A stretch of DNA of 33,460 nt from Candidatus Tidjanibacter gallistercoris (GTDB lineage: Bacteria > Bacteroidota > Bacteroidia > Bacteroidales > Rikenellaceae), in NCBI GenBank assembly GCA_019114205.1, contig DXFY01000031.1, positions 1-33,460 on the forward strand, written 5' to 3'. A program made the translations under genes and the position numbers. Shown in pieces: positions 25,556 through 32,179 of this stretch. The notes beneath the pieces were generated by a model. The model ran no database searches and was not told the origin of the DNA. It was given only the letters and a program-made list of their open reading frames with translations. Every line of letters begins with the position of its first letter. The first letter of the stretch is position 1.

Positions 25556-25595
25556 AAGGGGAGTGCTTCCTGTCGGAAGCATTCCCCTTTCCGTT
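25556..25595 (+). terminator. Strong terminator after floA
   Basis: AAGGGGAGTGCTTCC (25556-25570) pairs with GGAAGCATTCCCCTT (25575-25589) over 15 positions with a single G-T wobble, around a TGTC loop. A short TTT-CCGTT tail follows. It lies 28 bases past the floA stop. Confidence 0.85.
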
Positions 25596-26071
25596 ACCTA
25601 CGGCGGCGGCCCTGCCGCATGCAACGACCGGTAGCAGTACACTCCGGAAATGCTTTCCCGTTACTTTCCGTCCGCGGACGTCCTCTCCCCCGTATGATAT
25701 GGAACTGCCGCAACGGAGCGCCTGCCGCCCTCGGCCGGATGCACCCCGGCATTCCTTATTCCGCTCCGCATGCTGTGCAGGCCGGTACGCGAAACCCGGA
25801 ATGCAGCGGATGGCTCTGCCCTTCGGTGCATGCTCGCCGATGGACCAACCGCAACAAACCGGAACAGCGTTCGGTTCCTCTACGCTGCCGGCAGCCCTTA
25901 CCGGCGCAACGGAAGGTCTTGATTCGTTGATTCCGCCCACGCACGCAGGACAGGACGGATAGGATACATCTCTTTTCCGGTCGCGTCCGGAATCCCTGCT
26001 GCTTTCCCGCTTCCGTTCACCGATACGGATGCCCTTATCCGGGACGGGGCATTCCGATACGGAACGTTAGG

Positions 26072-26079
26072 CATATTTG
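26072..26079 (+). promoter_or_regulatory. Possible -7 box for the HdeD-like gene
   Basis: CATATTTG differs from TAnnTTTG at one base. No TTTG is seen at the -33 distance. The predicted start of transcription is near 26086, about 35 bases before the ATG. Confidence 0.4.
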
Positions 26080-26120
26080 TTGCACTCGGCAAAGAATCAA
26101 CTTAAAATACAGCTTGCATT

Positions 26121-26696
26121 ATGGAAAAAGTAATCGTTTACGACGTAAGCCGGTACGCCGGCGCCATCCGGAACTGGTGGGCATCGCTCACGCTCGGTGT
26201 CGTATTCCTCGCGTTCGGCATCCTCGTTTTCACCCGTCCCGGCGAAACATGGTTCGGACTCTCGCTCGGTTTCGCGTGCATGGTCATCATTTCGGGCATT
26301 CTCGAACTCATCACGGGGGGTGCCACTCCCGTACAGGCCGGTCGGGGCAGGCTCCTCGCGGCGGGAGTAATCGAAATTCTGCTCGGCATCATCATCTTCA
26401 TGATGCCCGACGTGCTGTTCGTTTACCTGCCGCTCATCCTGGGTTTCTGGCTGATGTTCCGCGGGTACACCATGCTCGACAACTCCAGCGACATGCTCGG
26501 CTACGGCATCAAAGGGTCGGGATGGACGCTTGCGTTCGGAATCCTCGTGGTCGCAACATCCTTCTTCATGCTCGCCGTTCCCTTCACGGGACTCGGCTCC
26601 TATGCGGTATGGCTCGGACTCGCCCTGCTGTTCGCTGCGGCAGGAACCGTCTTTTATGCCATCCACCTCAGCCGGCTGCGCAAATACCTCGTGTAA
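26121..26696 (+). CDS. HdeD family membrane protein
   Basis: A 191-residue inner-membrane protein with six predicted helices in two groups of three, typical of the DUF308/HdeD family, which is linked to acid resistance in E. coli but is of unknown biochemical function. The first helices carry SLTLGVVFLAFGILVFTRPG and LGFACMVIISGILELI, and the second half repeats the pattern with LLAAGVIEILLGIIIFMMP and GWTLAFGILVVATSFFML. The paired FGILVFTRPGE and LLGIIIFMMPD loops reflect the internal duplication of the family. The N-terminal 18 residues are cytoplasmic and polar. It is monocistronic: a bidirectional terminator follows at once. Confidence 0.88.
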   Translation: MEKVIVYDVSRYAGAIRNWWASLTLGVVFLAFGILVFTRPGETWFGLSLGFACMVIISGILELITGGATPVQAGRGRLLAAGVIEILLGIIIFMMPDVLFVYLPLILGFWLMFRGYTMLDNSSDMLGYGIKGSGWTLAFGILVVATSFFMLAVPFTGLGSYAVWLGLALLFAAAGTVFYAIHLSRLRKYLV

Positions 26697-26715
26697 GCAT
26701 CACGGGCAGAAAGTA

Positions 26716-26749
26716 AAAGAAGGACAGATACTGTATTCTGTCCTTCTTT
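26716..26749. terminator. Bidirectional terminator between the HdeD-like and DUF1848 genes
   Basis: AAAGAAGGACAGA (26716-26728) and TCTGTCCTTCTTT (26737-26749) form a perfect 13-bp stem around an 8-base loop. It serves the two convergent genes, and its right arm shares two bases with the TAA stop of the DUF1848 gene. Confidence 0.8.
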
Positions 26750-27686
26750 ACGTTTCTCGGAAAAGAGATTCCTGACCGGCACGCAGGCTCCGCACCGCCC
26801 GCTCCCGAACGGTATCGTCCGGCCCCGGTCGTCCCAGCAGCATGGGCGATGCGGCATCGTGCCGAAGGCGGCCACGCAGGGCGGACGCCCGTCCTCCCCT
26901 GACGGCATAACAGTAGATGCAGCCGTTCGGACAGCTTTCATACATCCCTATATCCACACTCTCGATACAGTTGCAGACGCTCCGCTGACGGCCATCCCGC
27001 TTCGCCGAAAGCCGGTATCCCGCCAGCCGTTCCACCAGTTCGCGGTCGATACACTGTCCGCTACGGATGCCGAAACGGGACAAATCCACTTTGGAGGTAC
27101 AGGTTTCCGGCACGATGCCGCACCGGGCTGCCGAAGTGCGGAAAGATACCGCCAGCCGTTCCATATCTTCGGCATCAGGAACGGAGGCATCTCCGATGAC
27201 GCGGCGGATATGACGGTACGAATCGAGAAATCCGAGCATGCACTTTTCCGTATATCCCCGCAACGAGGTGGCAATCCGGTCGAACGTTTCCGCATGAAAA
27301 GCGACGTCGTACCGCGCATCCGTCCAGACCGGGTCGTACCGCCACACGACACGTCCGCAGCCGATTCGGTCGGCCAGGCGCCGGAACGTATCCAGCCTAC
27401 GCTCCAGCGGCGGAAGCCCGCACTCGGTCTCGCTTCCGTAACCATTCAACGTAAACTGGAAGTAATACCGGTAATCCTCCAGACGGACGAGGGAACTGAG
27501 CATGGGCGCCGGATTCTTCGTCCAGAAAACGATGCAGTCCACCAAGTCCGGCGACAGGCTCACCCGGCTCACCGCATGCGGATTGAACGGATTGGGAACG
27601 AGTACGTACCGTTCCCTTATCCGGTTGCATAACCACTGCGAATAGAACGCAGGTATGTCCGTCCTTCTGCTTGCGCTGATTATCAT
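26748..27686 (-). CDS. DUF1848 protein with C-terminal cysteine cluster
   Basis: A 312-residue soluble protein of the DUF1848 family, whose function is unknown. The N-terminus MIISASRRTDIPAFY is the family signature, followed by VFWTKNPAPM at 53-62 and VVWRYDPVW at 113-121. The C-terminal third holds a conserved cysteine set: Cys238 and Cys240 (CNC), then Cys252, Cys256 and Cys259 in SCPNGCIYCYA. The CxxxCxxC spacing is that of a [4Fe-4S] cluster in radical-SAM-like enzymes, but it lies at the C-terminal rather than the N-terminal side. The frame opens at 27782, yet that would run through the kdp terminator, so the ATG at 27686 is preferred. I cannot assign a reaction. Confidence 0.85.
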   Translation of the reverse strand: MIISASRRTDIPAFYSQWLCNRIRERYVLVPNPFNPHAVSRVSLSPDLVDCIVFWTKNPAPMLSSLVRLEDYRYYFQFTLNGYGSETECGLPPLERRLDTFRRLADRIGCGRVVWRYDPVWTDARYDVAFHAETFDRIATSLRGYTEKCMLGFLDSYRHIRRVIGDASVPDAEDMERLAVSFRTSAARCGIVPETCTSKVDLSRFGIRSGQCIDRELVERLAGYRLSAKRDGRQRSVCNCIESVDIGMYESCPNGCIYCYAVRGGRASALRGRLRHDAASPMLLGRPGPDDTVRERAVRSLRAGQESLFRET

Positions 27687-27741
27687 GATACGGTATAACG
27701 TGCGATTTCCGCCCGGAATTGTCTTGTCGCGAAGCGCGCCG

Positions 27742-27773
27742 AAAAAAAGAGGGAGCGGTTTTCGCCCCCTCTT
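27742..27773 (-). terminator. Terminator of the kdp operon
   Basis: On the minus strand, AAGAGGG pairs with CCCTCTT, and an inner GCG with CGC, around a short loop with one mismatch. A run of seven T residues follows (plus-strand A's at 27742-27748). It lies 27 bases past the histidine kinase stop. Confidence 0.85.
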
Positions 27774-27799
27774 CCGTCGCATCTTGCGCCGAACCGGCT

Positions 27800-29182
27800 T
27801 TATGCAGGCAGCATGATGGAAAAACGGCTGCCCTTGCCTATTTCGCTCTCGACACTTATCGTTCCGCCGTGCGCTTCGACGAATTCCTTTGAAATGGCCA
27901 GGCCGAGGCCGCTGCCCTGCACTTTCGTACCGGGAACCCGGAAATACCGCTCGAAGATGCTTTTGTGGTAACGCGGGTCGATGCCGCGGCCGAAATCCTG
28001 AACGTATATTTCTACGGCCTTATCGTGCTGCACGGCTCCCACGATGATGCGCGACCGTTCGGGTGAATGGTGTATCGCATTGGAAAGCAGGTTCGTAATC
28101 ACCCACGCAATCTTTTCGCTGTCCACGAAAATTTTAGAAATCTTTTCGGGGTAATCCACTTCCACGAAACAACAGAACCGTTCAGCCAGTACCCGTGTGG
28201 ATTTTATTGCATAATCAATCAGCTCGATAGGCTTCGTAATTTTGGGATGCAGCTTCAGTTTGCCCGTTTCTATCTGCGTCATGTTGAGCAGTTCACCGGT
28301 TATTTCCAGGAGCCGGTCGCTGCTGTCCCTGATGCTCTCCACCAACTGTTTCTGTTCTCCGTTCAATGTGCCGAGCCGGTCGTCGTTCAGCAGTTGCAGA
28401 CTCATCATGATGGACGATATGGGCGTTTTCATCTCGTGCGATACGGTGGATATGAAGTTGGTTTTCGCCGAGTCGAGTTCCTTATATCTGGTAATGTTGT
28501 TCAGGATAATCAGATTGCCTATGAATTCGCGTTCCGTCTTTCCGACAGGCGTGATGTAGAGCGGCACGTTCTCCATCTGAAAATAGCTTTCCTTGTTGTC
28601 GGCGTAGATTTTCAACGGTTCCCGGCTTTCGGGCTTCGCATCGCCGTAAAGTTCCCGGACGAGCCTGCGCAGCAGGTCGTTGGAAAGGGCGACATCGGTC
28701 GCGCTGCGTCCCACCACGCTTTCCGTCAGATTGAGTACGGAGAGCGCCTCCCGGTTCATGAACAGGATAGTGCGGTCGGGACCGAGCCCGACGATGGGTT
28801 CGTGCAGCGAATTTACGATGGCCTCGATACGCTTTTTGGCCGTCATCAAATCGTCCAGCGAGCTGCGCCGATACTCGTCGAGCCGGGCCGCCATGTCGTT
28901 GAACGATTCGGCGACGGACTCGAATTCCCGGTTGCCTGAAAAGTCGAGCCGCTGGTCGTAATTATGGTTGGCAATCTCCGTTATTCCTCTCTTCAGTTCG
29001 TCTATCGGTCTCACAACCACCCTGGGGAACCATACGAGGAACACCCCGGCAATAACCGCACACAGGGCGGCAATCACAATCAGCCACCACATCACATGGT
29101 CGGCCCGTTCCTCCACGCCCGCACTTTTGGCGCGGATAGCCGCCATGTTGACCTCCATGATGCGCAACAGGTCTTCACGCAC
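27800..29182 (-). CDS. Sensor histidine kinase, C-terminal fragment (TM2-HAMP-PAS-HisKA-HATPase)
   Basis: The second part of a broken sensor kinase. Reading from the GTG at 29182, 460 residues hold TM2 (about 31-53), a HAMP domain (about 54-107) starting VVRPIDELKRGI, and a PAS-like domain (about 118-232). The HisKA box VSHEMKTPISSI has phospho-acceptor His249; the N box is NLLSNAIHHSPE (364-375), followed by G1 DFGRGID (396-402) and G2 GSGLGLAIS (423-431). All catalytic motifs are intact. An in-frame TAG at 29186-29188, two codons before the GTG, cuts it from TM1 and most of the periplasmic sensor at 29189-29515. Translation may restart at the GTG. No response regulator follows. Confidence 0.85.
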   Translation of the reverse strand: MREDLLRIMEVNMAAIRAKSAGVEERADHVMWWLIVIAALCAVIAGVFLVWFPRVVVRPIDELKRGITEIANHNYDQRLDFSGNREFESVAESFNDMAARLDEYRRSSLDDLMTAKKRIEAIVNSLHEPIVGLGPDRTILFMNREALSVLNLTESVVGRSATDVALSNDLLRRLVRELYGDAKPESREPLKIYADNKESYFQMENVPLYITPVGKTEREFIGNLIILNNITRYKELDSAKTNFISTVSHEMKTPISSIMMSLQLLNDDRLGTLNGEQKQLVESIRDSSDRLLEITGELLNMTQIETGKLKLHPKITKPIELIDYAIKSTRVLAERFCCFVEVDYPEKISKIFVDSEKIAWVITNLLSNAIHHSPERSRIIVGAVQHDKAVEIYVQDFGRGIDPRYHKSIFERYFRVPGTKVQGSGLGLAISKEFVEAHGGTISVESEIGKGSRFSIMLPA

Positions 29183-29185
29183 GAG

Positions 29186-29515
29186 CTACAGTTCCTGTTC
29201 CGTAACGGAGTCGCTCAACGCCGCCACATGCCTTTCGAGGGAAGAAGTAATCTCCTTTTCATTGATTTCCGTAATATTCCGCTGTTGCAGGGCGAGACTT
29301 TGCCGCAGGTTGTGCCGCGAAACGGAATCCTCCCCGATGCCGTTGAGCGAACGGAGCATATCGGCCGCATACTCCAGCGACGCATAGTTATCGGCGAGTA
29401 TGGTTTTCGTAGCCTGCGAAAGCTGCCGAACGTAACTGGTGGACAGCATGCCGAGCAACAATATCATGGCGAACAGGACGCCGATTCCCAATGTAAGCCT
29501 CTTCTGTATCTTCAT
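29186..29515 (-). CDS. Sensor histidine kinase, N-terminal fragment ending at an in-frame TAG
   Basis: These 109 residues hold TM1 (about 7-27, LGIGVLFAMILLLGMLS) and the first helices of a periplasmic four-helix-bundle sensor. The frame reads EQEL, then TAG, and continues in the same phase as LVREDLLRIMEVNMAAI into the kinase fragment, so one base substitution or an assembly error could explain the break. Intact, the protein would have about 571 residues. It starts three bases after the KdpD stop. TAG is also the normal stop of KdpD, fmt and the ABC permease in this window, so the codon is not reassigned. The N-terminus resembles the TrkH-coupled protein at 20171-20923. Confidence 0.75.
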   Translation of the reverse strand: MKIQKRLTLGIGVLFAMILLLGMLSTSYVRQLSQATKTILADNYASLEYAADMLRSLNGIGEDSVSRHNLRQSLALQQRNITEINEKEITSSLERHVAALSDSVTEQEL

Positions 29516-29518
29516 AGC

Positions 29519-30631
29519 CTACGATAAGATTAAAAGGTCTATATTCATGCGGGAAAGTCTTCCCGTCAGTTTCCAGAACCCAAGTATCCCTTTCACGGGT
29601 GAAAATTCCGGCCGCGCGATGCAGACGAAACTCACCTTCTGTTCGCGGCACACTTCGAGAATGGTTTCCACCGGCCTGTTGGAATGTATCCGCCGTATCT
29701 CTCCCCCCAGTTCCGACGCAAGGTTCAGGTTGTTTATCAGGTAACGCTGATTGGCGAGCGGTATCCGGTCTGCCGTCTCGCGGTCGCTCTGTATGTAGAG
29801 TACGGAGAAGGGCGCATTGATGTGAGTCGCCATGCGGGCGGTCTTGCGTATCACCCGCCGGGAGCGTTTCTCGGACGAGTCGATGACTGCCAGCAGCCTA
29901 TCCCGGTGGGGCTTGTCGCCCGACGTAATCTCATTCTCCACCTTCTTCTCTACCCGCATGGCCACCTCCTTCAAGGCCAGCTCGCGCAGTTGCAGGATGT
30001 TGTCCTGCCGGAAGAAATTGTTGAGCGCATCGTTTATCTTATCCTGTCTGTATATCTTCCCAGCCTTCAGACGGTCGATGAGTTCATCCGCGGTAAGGTC
30101 GATATTCACCACCTCGTCCGCCATGGCCAGCACGCTGTCCGGTATGCGTTCCCGCACTTCCACACCCGTTATCTCCTGCACCGCCTCATTCAGTCCCTCG
30201 ATGTGCTGGATGTTCACGGCGGAAATGACGCTGATACCCGCTTCGAGTATCTGCATCACATCCTGCCAACGTTTCGGGTTGCCGCTCCCTTTGATATTGG
30301 TATGTGCCAACTCGTCCACGATGACGATTTCCGGATGCAGGTTGATAATCGCCTGCGTATCCATCTCCTCAAGTTCCTTGCCTTTGTAGAAGAGTTTCCT
30401 CAAAGGCACGAGGGGAAGCCCTCCCAAGAGGGCTTCCGTCTCCGGCCTTCCGTGCGTCTCGATATACCCGATGCGTATGTCTACGCCGGCATCGAGCAAC
30501 TGGTGTGCCTCCTGAAGCATCCGGTAGGTCTTCCCTACCCCGGCGCTCATTCCTATATATATTTTGAATTTGCCGCGGTGCGACCGCCTGATAAGGTCCA
30601 GGAAACGCTGTACACTGTCCTGTTTGTCCAT
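29519..30631 (-). CDS. kdpD: Short KdpD: KdpD sensor domain plus Usp domain, no kinase
   Basis: The 370-residue protein covers only the cytoplasmic N-terminal part of E. coli KdpD. The KdpD domain shows Walker A GMSAGVGKT at 27-35, followed by VDELAHTN at 105-112 and the DVMQILEAGI-VNIQHIEGLN region. A universal-stress-protein-like domain fills about 244-370. The four membrane helices, the GAF-like region and the histidine kinase of classical KdpD are absent. In Bacteroidetes such a short KdpD is followed by a separate kinase, as here: the sensor gene starts three bases after its stop. It lies in the kdp operon and should sense intracellular K+ or nucleotides for Kdp control. Confidence 0.92.
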   Translation of the reverse strand: MDKQDSVQRFLDLIRRSHRGKFKIYIGMSAGVGKTYRMLQEAHQLLDAGVDIRIGYIETHGRPETEALLGGLPLVPLRKLFYKGKELEEMDTQAIINLHPEIVIVDELAHTNIKGSGNPKRWQDVMQILEAGISVISAVNIQHIEGLNEAVQEITGVEVRERIPDSVLAMADEVVNIDLTADELIDRLKAGKIYRQDKINDALNNFFRQDNILQLRELALKEVAMRVEKKVENEITSGDKPHRDRLLAVIDSSEKRSRRVIRKTARMATHINAPFSVLYIQSDRETADRIPLANQRYLINNLNLASELGGEIRRIHSNRPVETILEVCREQKVSFVCIARPEFSPVKGILGFWKLTGRLSRMNIDLLILS

Positions 30632-30637
30632 GCTAAC

Positions 30638-31399
30638 TTACATCCTGAGGGATATTCCGCCCACAAAGTTAACATCTTCCAGGGCAGGATTCCAACTGAG
30701 CGAAGTGAAAAGTCCCAGTTGAAGCGAACCGGCCACCGTCCAGCTTTTACCTGCATTCAGGAACACGTTCTGTACATAGAAATCCCTGTCGATACCGTAG
30801 GTACCGTAGGCATTCCACGGCACGATGCCGATGCCGGCTTTCATGTCCACGCCCTTTACGGCGAACGGATAGGAAAGTTCCACATAAGTGGCATAAGCCC
30901 GGTTGCCTTTGGAATTCACATCCACAGCCCCGAAGAGCACCGTATTCCATGCCAGCGTAAGAGGTACTTTCGGAGAAATGCACCAGCTCACACCGAGTTC
31001 CACGCGGTGGGGCGAATCGGCGCCGAAATGGAAATAATTGCGACCGATGGTATTCCTGTCCGCGGCACTGCCTTCCCAATAGAGGTCTGCCAGTGATACG
31101 GTTACCGGACCGAACGCATAGGCGAGCGTGAGGTCCATCTCCTTGTAACTCGTCGAGGCGAAATCGACCGAACCCCATGCCGTGGCCGAAAAGTTGCCCG
31201 CCGACAGCACCAGCGTGGGCTGTATGCTCGGCCCCGCCTCCCAAACGCCGCGCCATATATAACCGCTCACTACATCGGCACCACCGCCGAACTGCACGCC
31301 GCGCTCGTTCTCCTGAGCGCATACGTCTATGGAAAACAATACGACGAACATGGCCACCATGGCGATTATCCATCTTTTCATTACCTTATTTATTTTCAT
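30638..31399 (-). CDS. Outer-membrane beta-barrel protein of the kdp operon
   Basis: A 253-residue exported protein between kdpC and kdpD. The signal peptide KRWIIAMVAMFVVLFSIDVCAQ ends in an Ala-Gln typical of Bacteroidetes cleavage. The mature part is made of alternating short strands rich in aromatic residues and glycine, such as QFGGGADVVSGYIWRGVW and NFSATAWGSVDFAS, ending VNFVGGISLRM; the C-terminus after FVGG fits an outer-membrane barrel. It resembles the TorF/Gcw_chp porin type by pattern, but the exact family is not certain. ATGs at 31399 and 31381 are both plausible. A role in K+ permeation across the outer membrane is an inference from its place in the operon. Confidence 0.75.
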   Translation of the reverse strand: MKINKVMKRWIIAMVAMFVVLFSIDVCAQENERGVQFGGGADVVSGYIWRGVWEAGPSIQPTLVLSAGNFSATAWGSVDFASTSYKEMDLTLAYAFGPVTVSLADLYWEGSAADRNTIGRNYFHFGADSPHRVELGVSWCISPKVPLTLAWNTVLFGAVDVNSKGNRAYATYVELSYPFAVKGVDMKAGIGIVPWNAYGTYGIDRDFYVQNVFLNAGKSWTVAGSLQLGLFTSLSWNPALEDVNFVGGISLRM

Positions 31400-31447
31400 C
31401 TGTTTTCGATATTTTAAATAATTACAATAACATGAATTGATTTTCAT

Positions 31448-31554
31448 ACCGAGCCCGGCGGCAGGGCCGGCAGTCCGTCCGTCCCCCTCGGCAGTCTCCG
31501 GACCACCGTACGGACGAACGCCGGCATTATCTGCTGCCTGCCGCGCCCGCGGCA
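31448..31554 (-). other. GC-rich hairpins between kdpC and the barrel gene
   Basis: The perfect stem TGCCGC and GCGGCA around GCCC lies at 31539-31554. A longer dyad, CCGAG with CTCGG, spans about 31447-31488 and encloses CCGGC with GCCGG. No T-run follows them on the minus strand. They may attenuate or protect the kdp message between the ATPase genes and the downstream genes. Confidence 0.4.
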
Positions 31555-31578
31555 TCGACCGACGAAAAAACATCGGGA

Positions 31579-32166
31579 TTATTTGTGTTCGAGCGTAACG
31601 TCGGGCTGCATTTCTTCGAGGGCGATATTGAGCCTGAGCACATTCACTTTTTCCGTACCGAACAGTCCCAGCCACGGACGCTGTGTCATCGAATCGACCA
31701 GACCGCGAACGACCGCCTCGTCCAAACCGCGGGCCTGCGCCACACGCCGTATCTGTACTTCCGCACCGCGGGGCGATATGTCCGGGTCGAGACCCGAACC
31801 GCTCGCCGTCACCATCTCGGAAGGCACCTCCTCGCGGGACAGATAAGGATGCGCGGCAAGGAAATCCTCCACACGCTGTTCCACCTCGGACAGATACTCT
31901 TCGTTCGTCGTACCCTTGTTGCTACCGCCCGAACCGGAACCGTTGTAATCCACGGCCGAAGGACGTCCCCAAAAGTAGCGTACGTCGGTAAACTGCTGCC
32001 CCACGTTGGCCGCACCGACCACCCGTCCGTCGAAAGTCACCGTCGGGGCTTCGCCGTCGTTAGGCGACGCCACGGCCGCCGTCAGGCGCAGTATCAGGAC
32101 GTAACCGACCGTCAGCAGGACACACATCGCAAGGGTTATCTTTATGGAAATCCACAAATTTTTCAT
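31579..32166 (-). CDS. kdpC: Potassium-transporting ATPase, KdpC subunit
   Basis: KdpC is the single-pass accessory subunit that stabilises the KdpFABC complex and raises K+ affinity at the membrane. The 195-residue protein has an N-terminal helix at about 7-29 (ISIKITLAMCVLLTVGYVLI) and the family motif PSEMVTASGSGLDPDISP in the C-terminal half. RYFWGRPSAVDYN, typical of KdpC, is also present. The ATG at 32166 lies 13 bases after the kdpB stop. Confidence 0.96.
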   Translation of the reverse strand: MKNLWISIKITLAMCVLLTVGYVLILRLTAAVASPNDGEAPTVTFDGRVVGAANVGQQFTDVRYFWGRPSAVDYNGSGSGGSNKGTTNEEYLSEVEQRVEDFLAAHPYLSREEVPSEMVTASGSGLDPDISPRGAEVQIRRVAQARGLDEAVVRGLVDSMTQRPWLGLFGTEKVNVLRLNIALEEMQPDVTLEHK

Positions 32167-32179
32167 CTCTTATCCTAAT

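Larger units (their letters stand above)
25528..26120. other. 593-base gene-less stretch after floA
   Basis: After the floA terminator, about 480 bases (25596-26071) hold no credible gene on either strand; frames there are Arg/Pro/Cys-rich and lack domains. Small dyads occur, for example GGAAC and GTTCC near 25860-25878 and CCGG and CCGG near 25890-25903. The right end has a possible -7 box for the HdeD-like gene at 26072-26079. Confidence 0.6.

Noticed and set aside
25542..25940. A 132-codon minus-strand frame after floA
   Set aside because: It runs through the floA terminator hairpin and has Arg/Gly/Cys-rich, domain-free sequence.
29186..29188. Recoding of TAG as an amino acid
   Set aside because: TAG is the natural stop of KdpD, fmt and the ABC permease in this window, and no recoding signal is visible.
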